64,000 nt of DNA from Salticus scenicus (GCA_963930645.1 OZ005648.1:107185667-107249666); one strand, 5' to 3'. Positions 10,524 through 21,899 are shown, numbered from the stretch's first letter. The notes: generated from the letters alone by a model not told the origin. Translations and numbers: made by a program.

Positions 10524-13500
10524 CAGGGACTATTTGTTTGAAAATACAGAAAATAATGCAAATATATTGTGTCTAGATTCAGTAATAAATAGTAGTGCTT
10601 CAAAAATGCTGGATAATGATAATAATTGTAATAAAGGCCAATTTCAAATTTATGTTAAAAATCTAACTAAAGAAAGTATACACATAAATAAAGGTACAAA
10701 AATGGGCACCCTAACAGAAATTGATGAAATTATTCCACAGGAAACAGAAATTGATAAAAACAATAAAATTGTTACTGATTCAACTACACAAATTTTGAAT
10801 TACATTCAAGCTTCTGATGAAATATTAAATTTAAGAAGAAAGGAACTCTCTCCTTTGGATTTTGATGTCAAACATCTCCAAGGAGACCAAGAAAAGAAAT
10901 TAAAGAATATTTTGTTAACAAATTTTGCTGCCTTTTCTAAATCTATGAAAACTTTAGGGCATACAGATAAAGTTATACCAAATTTAAAGTTCATCCCTGA
11001 ATTCCCAATTAAAACATTACCTTTTCCAATACCACAATCATTACAACAAGAAGCCAAAAGTCAAATAAATCAACTTGTAGAAGCTGGAATTATTGAAAGA
11101 AATTGTTCAGAATGGGCTTGCCCCATTCTTTTAGTTAAAAAAAAACTTGACGCAGAAGGTAAACAAAAATATAGAATTGCAATGGACCTTAGAATGCTTA
11201 ATTCAATAATTCAGGGATCTTCATACCCTTTGCCCAAAATACAAACAATTATTGCTGACTTATCAGCCTACAAGTACTTCACATGTTTAGATTTTCAACA
11301 GGCTTACCACCAGATTGCACTTCCTGAAGATTTACAAGATAAATTAACATTTACTTCTATGTTTGGTAGTTTTAAATACAAAAGACTATGCTTTGGATTA
11401 AAAAATGCTGCTTTTCAATATCAAGCTTTAATGGACACAATTATTGATGAAATTGATTTAGAGGGAATACATGCCTATCAAGATGACCTCATTTTTGGCT
11501 CGAATAGCTTTGAGGAAACATGCACTAAATTAAGTAGAATTTTAGAAATTTTGATAAAGTACAACTTAACCCTTGCACCTAACAAGTGCACTTTTCACAA
11601 AACTGATGTAAATTATCTTGGATTTCATATTCAAAATCATTGTATTTCCCCAATACAATCAAATATTGTCAAAATTAATTCTTTTCCTACACCGTCAACT
11701 AAAAGGCTATTAAAAAAATTTATTGGTGTTGTAACATTTTATAAATCCCTTGTACCCAACTTTTCTAAACTAATACAACCTTTAATTGATCTGACTAAAC
11801 CAAAATCAAAATTTCATTGGACTACTGAACATCAACAGATTTTTCACAAAATTCAAAAAATTTTCTTTGAATCACCAGTGGTCAGACTACCGGATTGGGA
11901 TAGAGATTTCTACCTTAATACAGATGCTTCAAATATTTCCATTGCTGGGGTACTAATGCAGAAACATGATAATAAATTACTTCCAATAGCCTTCTTTTCT
12001 AAATCATTGAAGCCATCTAAAAAACGCTACCCTGCACTAAAACTGGAATTAATGGCTATCTACAAATCAATAATTGCATTTAAATACTATTTGTACAACA
12101 GAAAATTCACAATTTTATCTGACAGTGCTCCATTAAAAAGATACAAAAAAATAACTAATCCTACAGACCTTACCACAAAATGGTTAATGGAAATTTCAGA
12201 ATATTCGTTTGATTTTGAACACATTCCTGGTTCATCAAATATTTTAGCAGATTATTTTTCGAGATGTGACTTCACTCACAATCAACAAGATCTGAACTCT
12301 AATCCTGAATTAATTTTTGAAAAACAACCTCTACCTGTAGTACGTGATAATAGCAATGTTGTTAATCACTTTAATGATAACAATTGTAACAAAATCAAAC
12401 AACAGTACACAAATTGCTTAATTTCTGGAGATTCGAATAATAAAGACCCACTTTTAGAAATCTCTAATAATACTTTTGTAAATGAACAAATAGAGGATCC
12501 TGTATTGTCAAAAATTTACACAGAAATTCTAAAGAAAGGTTTTTCAAGAAAATACCCAAACTATTTCATTCATCCAGACACAAAGGTACTGATGTATAAA
12601 AAGCAATGTCCCAATAGCTCAACATTCTCATATCTTATTATTGTTCCTAATTCACTAAAAGCTAAGACATTAACAATTTCACATTTATCTCATTTTGGAT
12701 TAAATAAAACATATAATTTCCTATCAAACAAATACTTTTGGAAAGGAATCTACACAGATACATTAAACTTTGTCGCTTCATGTACACGATGCCTACAGGC
12801 TAAACATCATAACACTCTTCCAGCTCCATTGCAACCTACATACACACCCACACATCCTGGACATACCATCAGTGTTGATTTAGTAGGACCATTTAATAAT
12901 GGTCACTCAGTACTCACAGTGTTGGACATTTTCTCACGCCATATGGAACTTTATCCATTAAAGGATACATCAGCAGAAAAAATAGTTAAATGTTTGTTTA
13001 GTTATATTACCACCTTTGGTAGACCTTCAGTTATCCTCTCGGATCTTGGTCCTCAATTTACATCCAGTATTTACAACACTTTTAATGATACTCTTGGTAT
13101 AAAAATTACACATTCTTCTGTAGCACATCCACAATCAAACGCTTTGTCCGAAAGGATCAATAAATCCATTAAATATTCAGTAAACATTTTAATGTCTGAA
13201 GGCCATACATTTGAAAACTCTTTGTTTATACATAAATCATTGTATAATGGCTCTAAACATTCATCTACTTTGTACTCACCTAACTTATTACATTTTGGAA
13301 GAGAAATTTCATTAATTTTTGACACTTTTGAGCAACAGATGAATCAACCTTTTCTCGACAAGAATGTTGATACACATAAATTATTAGAAGATTTAAATAA
13401 AATTTACCTTAAAGCTTACTCTAACATAAAAGATAATCAAAATAAGAGATATCAACACTTTCTCAGACATGCTAAATTAAGACCTGTTGCTGTACATGAC

Positions 13501-13758
13501 ATTGTTTATTTAAAATCCGTTGATAAGTTTAAACCAAAGTACACAGGACCTTTTATTGTTCTACAAAAACACTCACCGGTTTCATTTACAATTAAAAGAC
13601 TTCAAGCGCCTGATAGATTGTCATTTAGAGTCCATATTGACAGACTTATTATTGCACCACCTAAATACAGCCACTTACTTGATGAAGCAAGTCATAATAG
13701 AAATGTTAATTATAATTCAAGACAAAGCCACAATTATAATTTAAGAAACAGGAATTAA
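10516..13758 (+). CDS. pol: Gypsy Pol: reverse transcriptase, RNase H, integrase
   Basis: 1,080 residues, uninterrupted. Reverse transcriptase covers about residues 165-360, with LDFQQAYHQI (near 259) and the catalytic box YQDDLIFGS (near 321). RNase H follows, with NTDASNISIAG (near 472), LELMAI and ILSDSAPLK supplying acidic residues. Integrase has an HHCC zinc module (HLSHFGLNKTY ... CTRC, about 722-760) and the DDE core: Asp in VDLVGPF (near 786), Asp in SDLGPQF (near 843), Glu in NALSERIN (near 878). A GPY/F module (KYTGPFIVLQK) lies near 1008. Domain order RT-RNaseH-IN defines Ty3/gypsy. The start overlaps the protease frame by eight bases at a T run, so a frameshift or a homopolymer indel joins them. 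All catalytic residues looked for are present. Confidence 0.95.
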   Translation: MSDRDYLFENTENNANILCLDSVINSSASKMLDNDNNCNKGQFQIYVKNLTKESIHINKGTKMGTLTEIDEIIPQETEIDKNNKIVTDSTTQILNYIQASDEILNLRRKELSPLDFDVKHLQGDQEKKLKNILLTNFAAFSKSMKTLGHTDKVIPNLKFIPEFPIKTLPFPIPQSLQQEAKSQINQLVEAGIIERNCSEWACPILLVKKKLDAEGKQKYRIAMDLRMLNSIIQGSSYPLPKIQTIIADLSAYKYFTCLDFQQAYHQIALPEDLQDKLTFTSMFGSFKYKRLCFGLKNAAFQYQALMDTIIDEIDLEGIHAYQDDLIFGSNSFEETCTKLSRILEILIKYNLTLAPNKCTFHKTDVNYLGFHIQNHCISPIQSNIVKINSFPTPSTKRLLKKFIGVVTFYKSLVPNFSKLIQPLIDLTKPKSKFHWTTEHQQIFHKIQKIFFESPVVRLPDWDRDFYLNTDASNISIAGVLMQKHDNKLLPIAFFSKSLKPSKKRYPALKLELMAIYKSIIAFKYYLYNRKFTILSDSAPLKRYKKITNPTDLTTKWLMEISEYSFDFEHIPGSSNILADYFSRCDFTHNQQDLNSNPELIFEKQPLPVVRDNSNVVNHFNDNNCNKIKQQYTNCLISGDSNNKDPLLEISNNTFVNEQIEDPVLSKIYTEILKKGFSRKYPNYFIHPDTKVLMYKKQCPNSSTFSYLIIVPNSLKAKTLTISHLSHFGLNKTYNFLSNKYFWKGIYTDTLNFVASCTRCLQAKHHNTLPAPLQPTYTPTHPGHTISVDLVGPFNNGHSVLTVLDIFSRHMELYPLKDTSAEKIVKCLFSYITTFGRPSVILSDLGPQFTSSIYNTFNDTLGIKITHSSVAHPQSNALSERINKSIKYSVNILMSEGHTFENSLFIHKSLYNGSKHSSTLYSPNLLHFGREISLIFDTFEQQMNQPFLDKNVDTHKLLEDLNKIYLKAYSNIKDNQNKRYQHFLRHAKLRPVAVHDIVYLKSVDKFKPKYTGPFIVLQKHSPVSFTIKRLQAPDRLSFRVHIDRLIIAPPKYSHLLDEASHNRNVNYNSRQSHNYNLRNRN

Positions 13759-15310
13759 ATTTTAATATCATATTATGTAATGTTTTGCAAGGGCTTGTGC
13801 ATTATATGAAAAGGCCTTGATGCATAGGTTTCTTTTTATGTTTATTTTTGTTCTGTCATACATTGTAGGCAGGCAATTGGCTGGACCAATATATACTCTG
13901 CATTTTTTTTTTTCTCTTTCTTTTTTTTTTTTAATTACAATGGATGACACAACACTATGTGAAATATTACATAATTTTTTTTTCTCTTTTCTAGTTCTGA
14001 TTATTACAGTTTTCTTAACAACAAATTTAATAAAATTTATTATAATTCAGTTAAAAAAAAAAAAAAAAAAAATCTTGTTTAACAATATTTACATTTTGAT
14101 AAATATTAATATATCATAAGTTTAACAGATGATTACAATACTGTTTGTTGACATACTATATACAAAACTTTTCAATAGTGCACTGACTTAAAATTAAAAC
14201 CTCAAAATTTTAATATGTGGTAATTACCTTATTATTAGTGTTATTATGCTATATTATTTTTAAATGCTTCATTGGGTTTGGTGAGTTGTTTTGGTGGTCT
14301 TTATCTCATCACACTAAATTTTGTTAGTACTAAGAATTTTAATTAAATATATTTTTTTCATTTTTTTTTATTTTACCCTCTATGATAATGCTAACTCGTT
14401 CAAAATTTACCCGGGAGAGTAGCATTTCATTGTGATGAGACCCCCCACACTTCTTTTGAAAATTGTTTAATACAATTCAATTGACATATATATACCCAGT
14501 TTTGCGAGGTGTCCCTACAGAAGTCTTTGACTTTGATGGGGGACGGAGGCCTGTCCCTAACAGGTCAGGTCTTTCTACAAGCCCTATCCCGCTAGGACAA
14601 TGGCCATAAGCCAAAGTCGATATACTTGTTGCTACATACAAGATTAAGGGGAGATATTTTTTTTTGACTGTCCAATGGGCGTCGTTTTTGAATCTCTCCT
14701 GTGTGGAATTGCACGAACAAATTTTTTCTCACTTTTGTGATATTTTCTATTATTTGTATATACATTTATATATTATTTTTTTCCTCTCATTTTATGTTCA
14801 TTTTTTTAATTTACTTGTACTCATGTGTTGTTTTTTTTTTTTCTATGTTTAACATTGATGTTATTTGATATGTTGCAGTATTATATGCACATTCAGTATT
14901 GTTTACAGTGTAATATGAAATAACTTTGAAGTATAACATCATATTTCTATACATATATCAGAACATTGAAAAGAAAATTTTTTTTATGGAAAAAATAAAA
15001 ATGAACAGTATTATTTTGAAAGCTTTCTTGACGATTAAATCTGGATCCAGACTCTGAAAGAAAACAGAACTCTTCAAATGTGGTGCCCACAATGATATTT
15101 AGAATGATGCAAATTCGTCATATACCAATATGTTTCATGATGAAACAAATTTATAATGTGCATACATATATTTACAATTGAATATTGCATTGATATACAT
15201 TTTTTTGGACTTATGCAGGTTTCTTGTATTATTTGTTTTTCATTGTGATTATGTGACATACTAAGGAGTGAGAGAGATTTTTTTATTTTTCTGGGTCGCC
15301 GGGAGAAATA
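13759..15310. other. 3' untranslated region of the gypsy element
   Basis: 1.55 kb between pol and the 3' LTR. The frame at 13817-14119 is hydrophobic but is built on T-runs and shows no envelope-like feature, so I do not call it a gene. A GC-richer patch at 14510-14620 (GGGGGACGGAGGCCTG) was not recognised. No clear polypurine tract abuts the 3' LTR; GGGAGAAATA directly precedes it and AAGGAGTGAGAGAGA lies about 35 bases upstream. Confidence 0.6.
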
Positions 15311-16338
15311 TGTGAAGGTGTTCACATATATTTGGTTAAATTGTAATTGAATTTTTAAATAAAATAAAATCTAATGATAAATTAATGCATTATTGCAATA
15401 AAAAAAATAATTAAATTTTAAGTGAGATATTATATTTACATAATTTGTTCTTAAGCATTTGGAGAAAGAATTATTTTTAAATGTCGTTAAAAATTACACA
15501 ATTTTAATTATACATACGACCTACACTATTTACTAACATAAAACAATAACACACATCATTCAGAAATCTAAATTGTATATGTTTTATATCTAAATCATAA
15601 ATAAAGTGTTTATCTTTTTAAATAGAAAAGTACGTTATTTTATGCGATAAAAAAAGAAAATAAAAGAAATAATATCTAACGGAAATTCTGACATTAAACG
15701 TAATTATAAAAAAAAAGTGTTCTCAAATAGTCATAAAAACAAGAAAACTCATTTTTAGAATTTAGATTATTGCATCACCGGATATAATTTATTTTAAATT
15801 ACCCAATATTAATGATTTCAGTTCATAACGATCTTTTTCTCTAGTCAAACGGTCTCTTGGCATAAAATTGGCGATTAAAAGGTTAATACAATTATAAACC
15901 GTCATTACAAATTCAAAAATTAACATTAGTTTAATATCTAAAACAAAGAACTGAAGTTGGCTTTCATTTTTGGCGAAAATAAGATAAAGCGAAACATATG
16001 ACTTCCCTTCCAGATGGTTCTCCCGTGCGATCGAAGAGAGCAGACCCTCAGTTTTTGCTTTTTCACGGTTTAGAGTAGACGTAAGTTTTTTCGCTGCCCT
16101 CTCTCTCTCTCCGTCGCTTCCCGAGAAATACTTGGGTTATTGTGTTATTATATTATTATTTTTATTACAACTTATATTTTATATGTGAACTTCTTTATGT
16201 GACTTCTTAAGGATATATTCAATAAAGACAATTTAAAAATTATCAAGATTTCAATGGATTCTATTTGTTCTCAAACGCAGTGTATATTTACGGCCAAAGA
16301 ATAAACTTTTATTTCAGAAACGGATAATCTACGTTACA
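15311..16338 (+). repeat. 3' LTR of the gypsy element
   Basis: Same length and ends as the 5' LTR, followed by the 5-bp duplication GGTGC at 16339-16343. Confidence 0.95.
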
Positions 16339-16489
16339 GGTGCCATAAACAAACTGCTGAATACTAAATTTTCGGATTGAGGAAACCTCAAAACGTATAA
16401 AAAATGCAAAAACACATTTCAAATTTTCACCTAAAAACGTACTTTTCCCTCTACTGTATGGGTAAGAAAAAGTAATAACATGAAATAGT

Positions 16490-17823
16490 AAAATTTTTTT
16501 TTACCATAAAATGTATAAATAATGCAAGAGAGAGGGGTTAAAATCATTAAATTTCTCAAAAAAAAAAAAAAAAAAAAAGGGGGGGGGGGGGAGAAAGAAA
16601 GAAAAAGAAAAAACTTATATTATACATTTTCAACTATACAAGTATTTAAAATATATTATTATGACTTTTAATGGATAAGCAATTCCTTAAATGATAATAA
16701 ATTGTTTATTTATTTTTCAAAAAGTACAATTAATTAATAAGGTATTTAGTACTACATGTAATTATTTTTCAAGTCAGATTTGCAGAAAGTTTTTTTTTTT
16801 TTTTTTTTTTTCTTAATTATTTAATATTTTTCAATTTCTTATTTCGATGTTTATAAAATAACAACAGTATTTTTTTCCTTTCTTTTTTTTTTTTTAAGGT
16901 CAAATGTAAATTTGTAAATAAATAGAACGATATGAATGATTATTTTATTCTTTTCTTAAGTTCGGGAAAAAAAAATCAACCTTCTTTCCTTTTTCTCTCT
17001 TTATCTTTTAATTAATAAAGTATTTATATTATTAACAAGGTATTTAGTATTACATGTACTTATTTAGTTTTGAAGTACTATTGTAAAAAATATGTATATT
17101 TTTACATATTGAATATTTTTAAATTTGTTATTTTGATGATTATAAAAGAACAAAAAAAAAAAAAAAAAATTATTTTTATTTATTTTTATTTATTTATTTT
17201 TTTTTTGGAGGGGGGGGGGAGGGTGAATTAAAGGCATAAATAAATAAATATAAATGAAATATAAATGAATAAAAATTTATTATTTTATTTTAAGATAAAA
17301 AATAAATTAAAAAAATTTCATTCCCTCCCCCCTTCCCCCCCCCCTTTTTTTAAAAAATAAAATTACTGTTAAGGAATTGTTAAAAAAAAATGTTTAAGGA
17401 ATTTGCGTGTAAGCTATACGAACTTCCGACATAAATTAATTAGGAAAATGAGGGATATTAGAAATAAAGTAAAATGAAAAGATTACATAATAATTAAAAT
17501 TCGATGGAAAATACAGATGGCGCCACTATTTTTCTTTTTCAGAATTATTTTATTAAAGTAATTTTATCTGTCACAAATTTAATACGGTAGAAAACAATTT
17601 AAATTACTCAGAAGAAAACTTTGTTTTCAAAATATAATTAGAAAATTTTGTCAAATATCCTTATTCATTTATTCGCATAAAACGAGAGGAGTATTGTAGA
17701 TTATTACTGATTTAAGCTAAGTATTACAGTCAGTGGAGAATCATTGCGTCATAAAAAGTACCAACCAATGAGCAACGTCGAATTGTATCCCCGTTTGTAC
17801 TCGAGTAAAGGTAGTAAATATGC
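16490..17823 (-). repeat. Right inverted repeat of the foldback-like element
   Basis: Inverted counterpart of 4050-5350, nearly identical outside the homopolymer tracts, whose lengths differ between the arms (for example the A and G runs at 16557-16592). The outer end GGTAGTAAATATGC abuts the 9-bp duplication at 17824. Confidence 0.8.
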
Positions 17824-18292
17824 GACCGGGCCATCGAGATTTAACTTTTTTTTTCATCTGAGAAGATACTTTTTCCCAATTTAGTCGATCTAGAATCCAT
17901 TTTCTTGCCCATTCCAACCGCATATCTTTGTGCTTTTGAGTGAGGGGTGGTTTCGCGTTCATTTTCTTAAATTTAATGAATGTTGCAGCTTTGATAGTTC
18001 TCCATATGATTGTCCGATGAACACCCAGCTTGTATTGAGCCTTTATCTTCGCACAGGAAATATTCTTATTCTTTGCAGCGTTGTATATTCGACGTTTGTC
18101 GTAACTGGTGAGCTTTAGTGTTCGCTTCTTATACACTTTTTTCCCATAATTTGCTCCTTTCTTTATATAATTTCGCATAACACTCTCACTTTTTCCGATT
18201 TGGCGCCCAATTTCACGATTGCTAAAACCTTTACCACGCATAAAGTCGATTTCTATCCTCTCGTCTACTGTCAAAGTTTTCGCTCTTGGCAT
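17824..18292 (-). pseudogene. Tc1-like transposase, N-terminal half
   Basis: Starts MPRAKTLTVDERIEIDFMRG, the paired-type helix-turn-helix start of Tc1 transposases. It continues through GFSNREIGRQIGKSESVMRNYI and KLGVHRTIIWRTIK to EWARKWILDRLNWEKV. Near 17868 a frameshift separates this from the following FSDEKK segment that carries the first catalytic Asp, which then runs to NLDGP at the insertion point. The rest of the gene is at 3463-4049. I chose the MPRA start because upstream residues in the same frame are not family-like. It is dead because of the frameshift, the insertion and lesions in the other half. Confidence 0.87.
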
Positions 18293-18886
18293 CCTGAACA
18301 AACTCCTTAAATTTTGCACTCAAGCATTAAAACTGTTTTTAGAGAACTTTAGCAACACGACTATCTGTGTTTTAATTTAATTCCGGTGGCTCTGTTAAAT
18401 TTTAAACGCAAAATACAGAGTGCGTTTAATTTCGTGCAACAAACGAAAAACTGTGAAAAGTAAGAAAATGCTTAAACACTTATTTACATAAGCTTGCATG
18501 AGCCTAAACATACGTGCTCAAAGCACCTTATTCAGTTGTTAATCATATGCAATAACTGTAAGTCACATTCCTTCTTTTAAAATTTTAAAAATTCTATTTC
18601 TGGTTTTTGAAAAAGGTGGGTTTATATTCATGCAACGCACTGTACTACAAAAGGACTTTTCTGCTTTATAAAATGTAAATATTTCTGTTTTGTGCATAAA
18701 CTTCTTCGATATCACAATTTTGATTATTTTATAATTTATTATTTTCCTTTCAATTAATTGTTTCCTAATTTAAAACATGAAACTGTAATCCAATTGCTTA
18801 GATACATTAAAAAGGATATGTTTGATAGATTTAATATCTGTTATCAAATTTGTACTCTCGTTTTTAAAACACCTCTTTCTTTTTAG

Positions 18887-19014
18887 GTTATAAAATACAC
18901 AAAATTCATGAATGAAGTCGAATTAACTCCTGAAGACCACAAGAAACTGAGAGTAAATTTAGAAGATTACATGAATTGTACTATTGAGTTTGCGGGTCAA
19001 GAATCAAAATGCGA
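18887..19014 (+). CDS. DEG/ENaC sodium channel, exon a (palm/finger region)
   Basis: The acceptor CTTTCTTTTTAG precedes 18887; the donor GTAATG follows 19014. The 128 bases encode a 42-residue segment containing MNEVELTPEDHKKLRVNLED and MNCTIEFAGQESKC, ending with two bases of a split codon. In DEG/ENaC channels the stretch after the first membrane helix reads similarly (LxxCxFxGxxC). The call depends on the next exons, which are clearer, and on the phase match. Its product would be the outer, ligand- or force-sensing part of a trimeric, amiloride-sensitive cation channel in the plasma membrane. The exon for the first membrane helix was not found between here and the window start. Confidence 0.68.
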
Positions 19015-19510
19015 GTAATGTATAACTATAGCTTATATTTTCAGTGTTTCGCATGACTTAAATGCAATTTTTAAATGAATTTATAAAGCTGTAATAAAAA
19101 TGAAAACTCGATTTTTTCATTTTTTTTTTTTTTTTTAAGTCTATATTATGTCTGATGGAAAAATTTGTTCCTTTAAATTAAATAACTGATACCGAGAATT
19201 TTTGTTTCGAAATATTTAGATGAGACTTTAACAAATATCTTTCTAAAGGTTTACATAAATGTTATGTAACATATATTCCAGTGTCAGTGTTTTAATTCAA
19301 ATGGACAGAAATTTCTGGTAGATCTAGATTTGAATTTATCAAAATTTTCGATTTTCGATGAAACTCTTATTGTTATTACTCCTATTTATTTCAATTTAGT
19401 ATATGTTTTGAAATGTTCTGTCTTAGTATATGTTCTAAAAAAGATCAAATCTTTAACATGATTTGATGTTTTTTAGAAAATGTCTGTGTTTGTTTGTGTT
19501 ATTAAAATTT

Positions 19511-19748
19511 TGTAGACGTATCCGAACACTAGCAAAACTTCCTATACAAAAAAAAAAAAAAAAAAAAAAAATTGAGTTAATACTGTTTTGTTGAATAAAT
19601 CCTTGTCGAATCATATTCTTTGTCGAATCATTTTCTTAGACTGACTAAGAACATGATTCGACAAGGATTTATTTAACAAAACAGTATTAACTCTACCTTT
19701 TTTACATAGGAATTATTGCTGGTGTTCGGATACTTTTGTTACCGACTG
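19511..19748. repeat. Palindromic MITE, degraded copy (subfamily 1)
   Basis: The right half is complete and ends CGGATACTTTTGTTACCGACTG followed by TA. The left end is decayed (GACGTATCCGAACAC). The core ACAAGGATTTATTTAACAAA and its inverted partner are present, with a short extra duplication (TTTGTCGAATCAT) in the middle. See the better copies at 22511 and 23096. Confidence 0.75.
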
Positions 19749-19799
19749 TACACAAAAATGCACGCAATTTATTCTTAAAAAAGTGGATCTATTATTTTA

Positions 19800-19925
19800 C
19801 CTTCTGCATATATAAGAAGAAAGTATAAGATTCAGAAAAATTTAGATTTCAAGTTTTCGATGATGTTACAAGTTTTGAGATTCCCTGAACTCAAAATGAC
19901 CATTTTTAAGTTTTTTTTTTTAGTT
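19800..19925 (-). repeat. Family R repeat, 3'-end fragment
   Basis: AAGAAAGTATAAGATTCAG and AGTTTTGAGATTCCCTGAAC match, on the minus strand, the last 130 bases of the family R copy at 43844-44584. Much decayed. Confidence 0.5.
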
Positions 19926-20979
19926 CGAACACTGTATTTCATGGACGACTCGTGCCTATCGGCCAACAGGGATCGCTGCTGTGCTGCAATTTAATTCCGT
20001 TTATGAGATGTTTTGCTTTGCTTTGCAAAAAGTTATCGATCTTCAACCACTGGGCGATACTAGTATAAATATAATACAAATTCCAATTGTTATAAAACTA
20101 TTACAAAATATGAATTCAATATATATATATTTGAAAAAAAAAAAAAAAAAAAAAAAAACTTTTCATGATATGGTAAGTAGATAAAAAATAAAATAAAAAT
20201 GGCAGGCAATTGACCTTTAGAATACCTATGAGTTATGAGGGTTTCAAATTAATATTACTCTACAACCGAGAAAGTTAATTGGATGGCAATTCTAAAGAAA
20301 GTTTATAAACAGTATTTCTACTGTGCATTTTTTATTCACTGAAATTAATTTAATTACAACCATATCGCTATCAATGACTGGCAGGACTATTAGTAATTGA
20401 ACTTTCTTTATACTCAGGCATGTGAATTAGGCGCAAAACGCATACTAATATTTATTTTTAAAAATTCTGTATATAAGTGAATCGTTGATATACATATAGA
20501 GATATATAGATAGATAAGTTATGACTTCTGCGCAAAATTTTATTAATCATCTACATTCTAAGTACTACTTCATTTTTCTTAAGCTTTTATTTTTATGTAT
20601 CTTGATGATATACTTTGTGTAAATAAAAGACATATCACCTATTAGCTCTCTTAAAATGCGATTTTGAAATAATTAAATCTTAAAATAGAAAGAATAGAGG
20701 ACAAACTATTCAGAAGTATATACTTAAAAGTAATGGTATAAATTAAAAGAAACACAAAACATTGTGTTGATATTTATGCATTATTATTATTTTTTTTTTA
20801 ATAAAAAAGATTTGGAAGTAATATACCAGAAAATATAACATGTATATATAGAAAACACTCCCCACTTGTATACATTAAAATTGGTGCTCATTTGTCTTTA
20901 AAAAGCAGCAAATATCTATTTTCCTTCTCTTGAAAGAAATATCGCAATATATCACCAATATCGATATTAACTTGATGAT
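19926..20979. other. Intron sequence without recognised features
   Basis: AT-rich, with an A-run at 20136-20158. No gene or repeat was recognised apart from simple-sequence tracts. Confidence 0.4.
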
Positions 20980-21425
20980 ATATCGCGATATTTAATTTCT
21001 GATATCGTCCAGCTCTAATTTTGACATTATCGCCCTACATTGGCGCTGCTATACTGAAATATTTTTCATTTAGAGTAAGGCTAATCATTGTATAAATGCT
21101 ATACGATAAGGCTATTATGAAAAGCTATACTGTTTTAATTTGGGTGTATAGCGGCCAGTAGGTGACGGGTGACGCTGCTATGTTGAAAATTTTCTTATTT
21201 AGGAGAAGTCTATGTATCAGCTTTTGCAATGTATAAATGCACCACATTTGATGTGTATGATGGTTGTTATGAAAAACACACTGGTTCAACTTGGGTGTAT
21301 ATCGACCTTAAGGTGTCGCTGCTATAGAATCCTTTTCATCTTTTAAGTGATTTCACAACTAATTAATATATTAGAATAACATAGATATATAGAAGAAAGT
21401 TCTGGGATGGCTACAGCATACTAAT
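20980..21425 (-). repeat. Family R repeat with two internal monomers
   Basis: The right end AGAAGAAAGTTCTGGGATGG followed by CTACAGCATACTA is the inverted 5' end of family R (AGTATGTTGTGGCCACCACA). The body holds two to three copies of a roughly 165-bp segment marked by GGCGCTGCTATAC, GTGACGCTGCTATG and GTGTCGCTGCTATAG. Confidence 0.6.
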
Positions 21426-21899
21426 TTTTTTCATAAAAATAGATATTTTATTTAATCTAAACGTCTGCATAAAAGAAATTCACTTCAAATATATTTTGAT
21501 TTTAATGTTGCCACCACATATTAGAATGTAAAAAACGGGGAGAAATGGCTAAAAATCCATAGAAAAAAGCATTGAATAATAATAATAATAATAATAATAA
21601 ACAATCACAAGTGTGTGATTGGGGAAAAAAGTGGGGGAAAAAAGGCTAATACCGAAAGTAATATAAGGTAAAGGTTCACTAGAAAAAGTTACCGAAGCTT
21701 AGGAAGGCATTGGGCTCTGGGCTCTGAAGCTGTCGTCCATGGTTTGCTACGTCTCGCCTAATATGTGACGCATGATGTTAATAATGATTAAGAGAGTAGG
21801 GGAAAGCATGCATATATATCTATATATTAGCTTTCTTTTTCTTTTTTTTTTTTTTTAATTTATTAAATGAATGATTAAAAACCTACCCAAAGCTTAATA

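Larger units (their letters stand above)
6020..16338 (+). mobile_element. Gypsy (Ty3-type) LTR retrotransposon, nearly intact
   Basis: Two 1,028-bp LTRs (6020-7047, 15311-16338) begin TGTGAAGGTG and end CTACGTTACA. They are flanked by the 5-bp duplication GGTGC (6015-6019, 16339-16343). By eye they differ at about four positions, so the insertion is young. Internal order is primer-site candidate, a long leader with a zinc-finger relic, gag, protease, then reverse transcriptase, RNase H and integrase, which is Ty3/gypsy order. No env-like gene was recognised. The copy sits inside the foldback-like element and is the youngest layer of the nest. Confidence 0.95.
4050..17823. mobile_element. Foldback-like element with about 1.3-kb inverted repeats
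   Basis: The left end GCATATTTACTACCTTTACT (4050) is inverted at 17804-17823. Both ends are flanked by the same 9 bases GACCGGGCC (4041-4049 and 17824-17832). The target is the LDGP segment of a Tc1 transposase, so the empty site can be read. The inverted repeats run inward for about 1.3 kb on each side and contain a roughly 285-bp direct sub-repeat, homopurine/homopyrimidine tracts and G-runs. Without the gypsy insertion the element is about 3.45 kb with only about 0.8 kb of unique interior and no protein gene. Long internally repetitive inverted repeats plus a 9-bp duplication fit Foldback (FB) elements. A non-autonomous Mutator-like element is the main alternative. Confidence 0.82.
3205..18642 (-). 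mobile_element. Tc1-like element, split by nested insertions
   Basis: The left end CAGTGCGTTGCATGTATATA (from 3205) is the inverted complement of the right end, which finishes ATTCATGCAACGCACTG at 18642. Both sides are flanked by TA (3203-3204 and 18643-18644), the Tc1/mariner target duplication. After removing the insertion at 4050-17823 and one 9-bp duplication, the element is about 1,655 bp, normal for Tc1. Its transposase lies on the minus strand in two pieces, 17824-18292 (N-terminal) and 3463-4049 (C-terminal). The reading continues across the removed insert. Confidence 0.88.

Noticed and set aside
13817..14119. Hydrophobic frame after pol as an envelope gene
   Set aside because: It is built on T-runs, has no cleavage site or cysteine pattern, and is only 100 codons long.
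1..18886. First membrane-helix exon of the channel
   Set aside because: No frame with the DEG/ENaC N-terminal pattern was seen; nearly all of this interval is mobile DNA.
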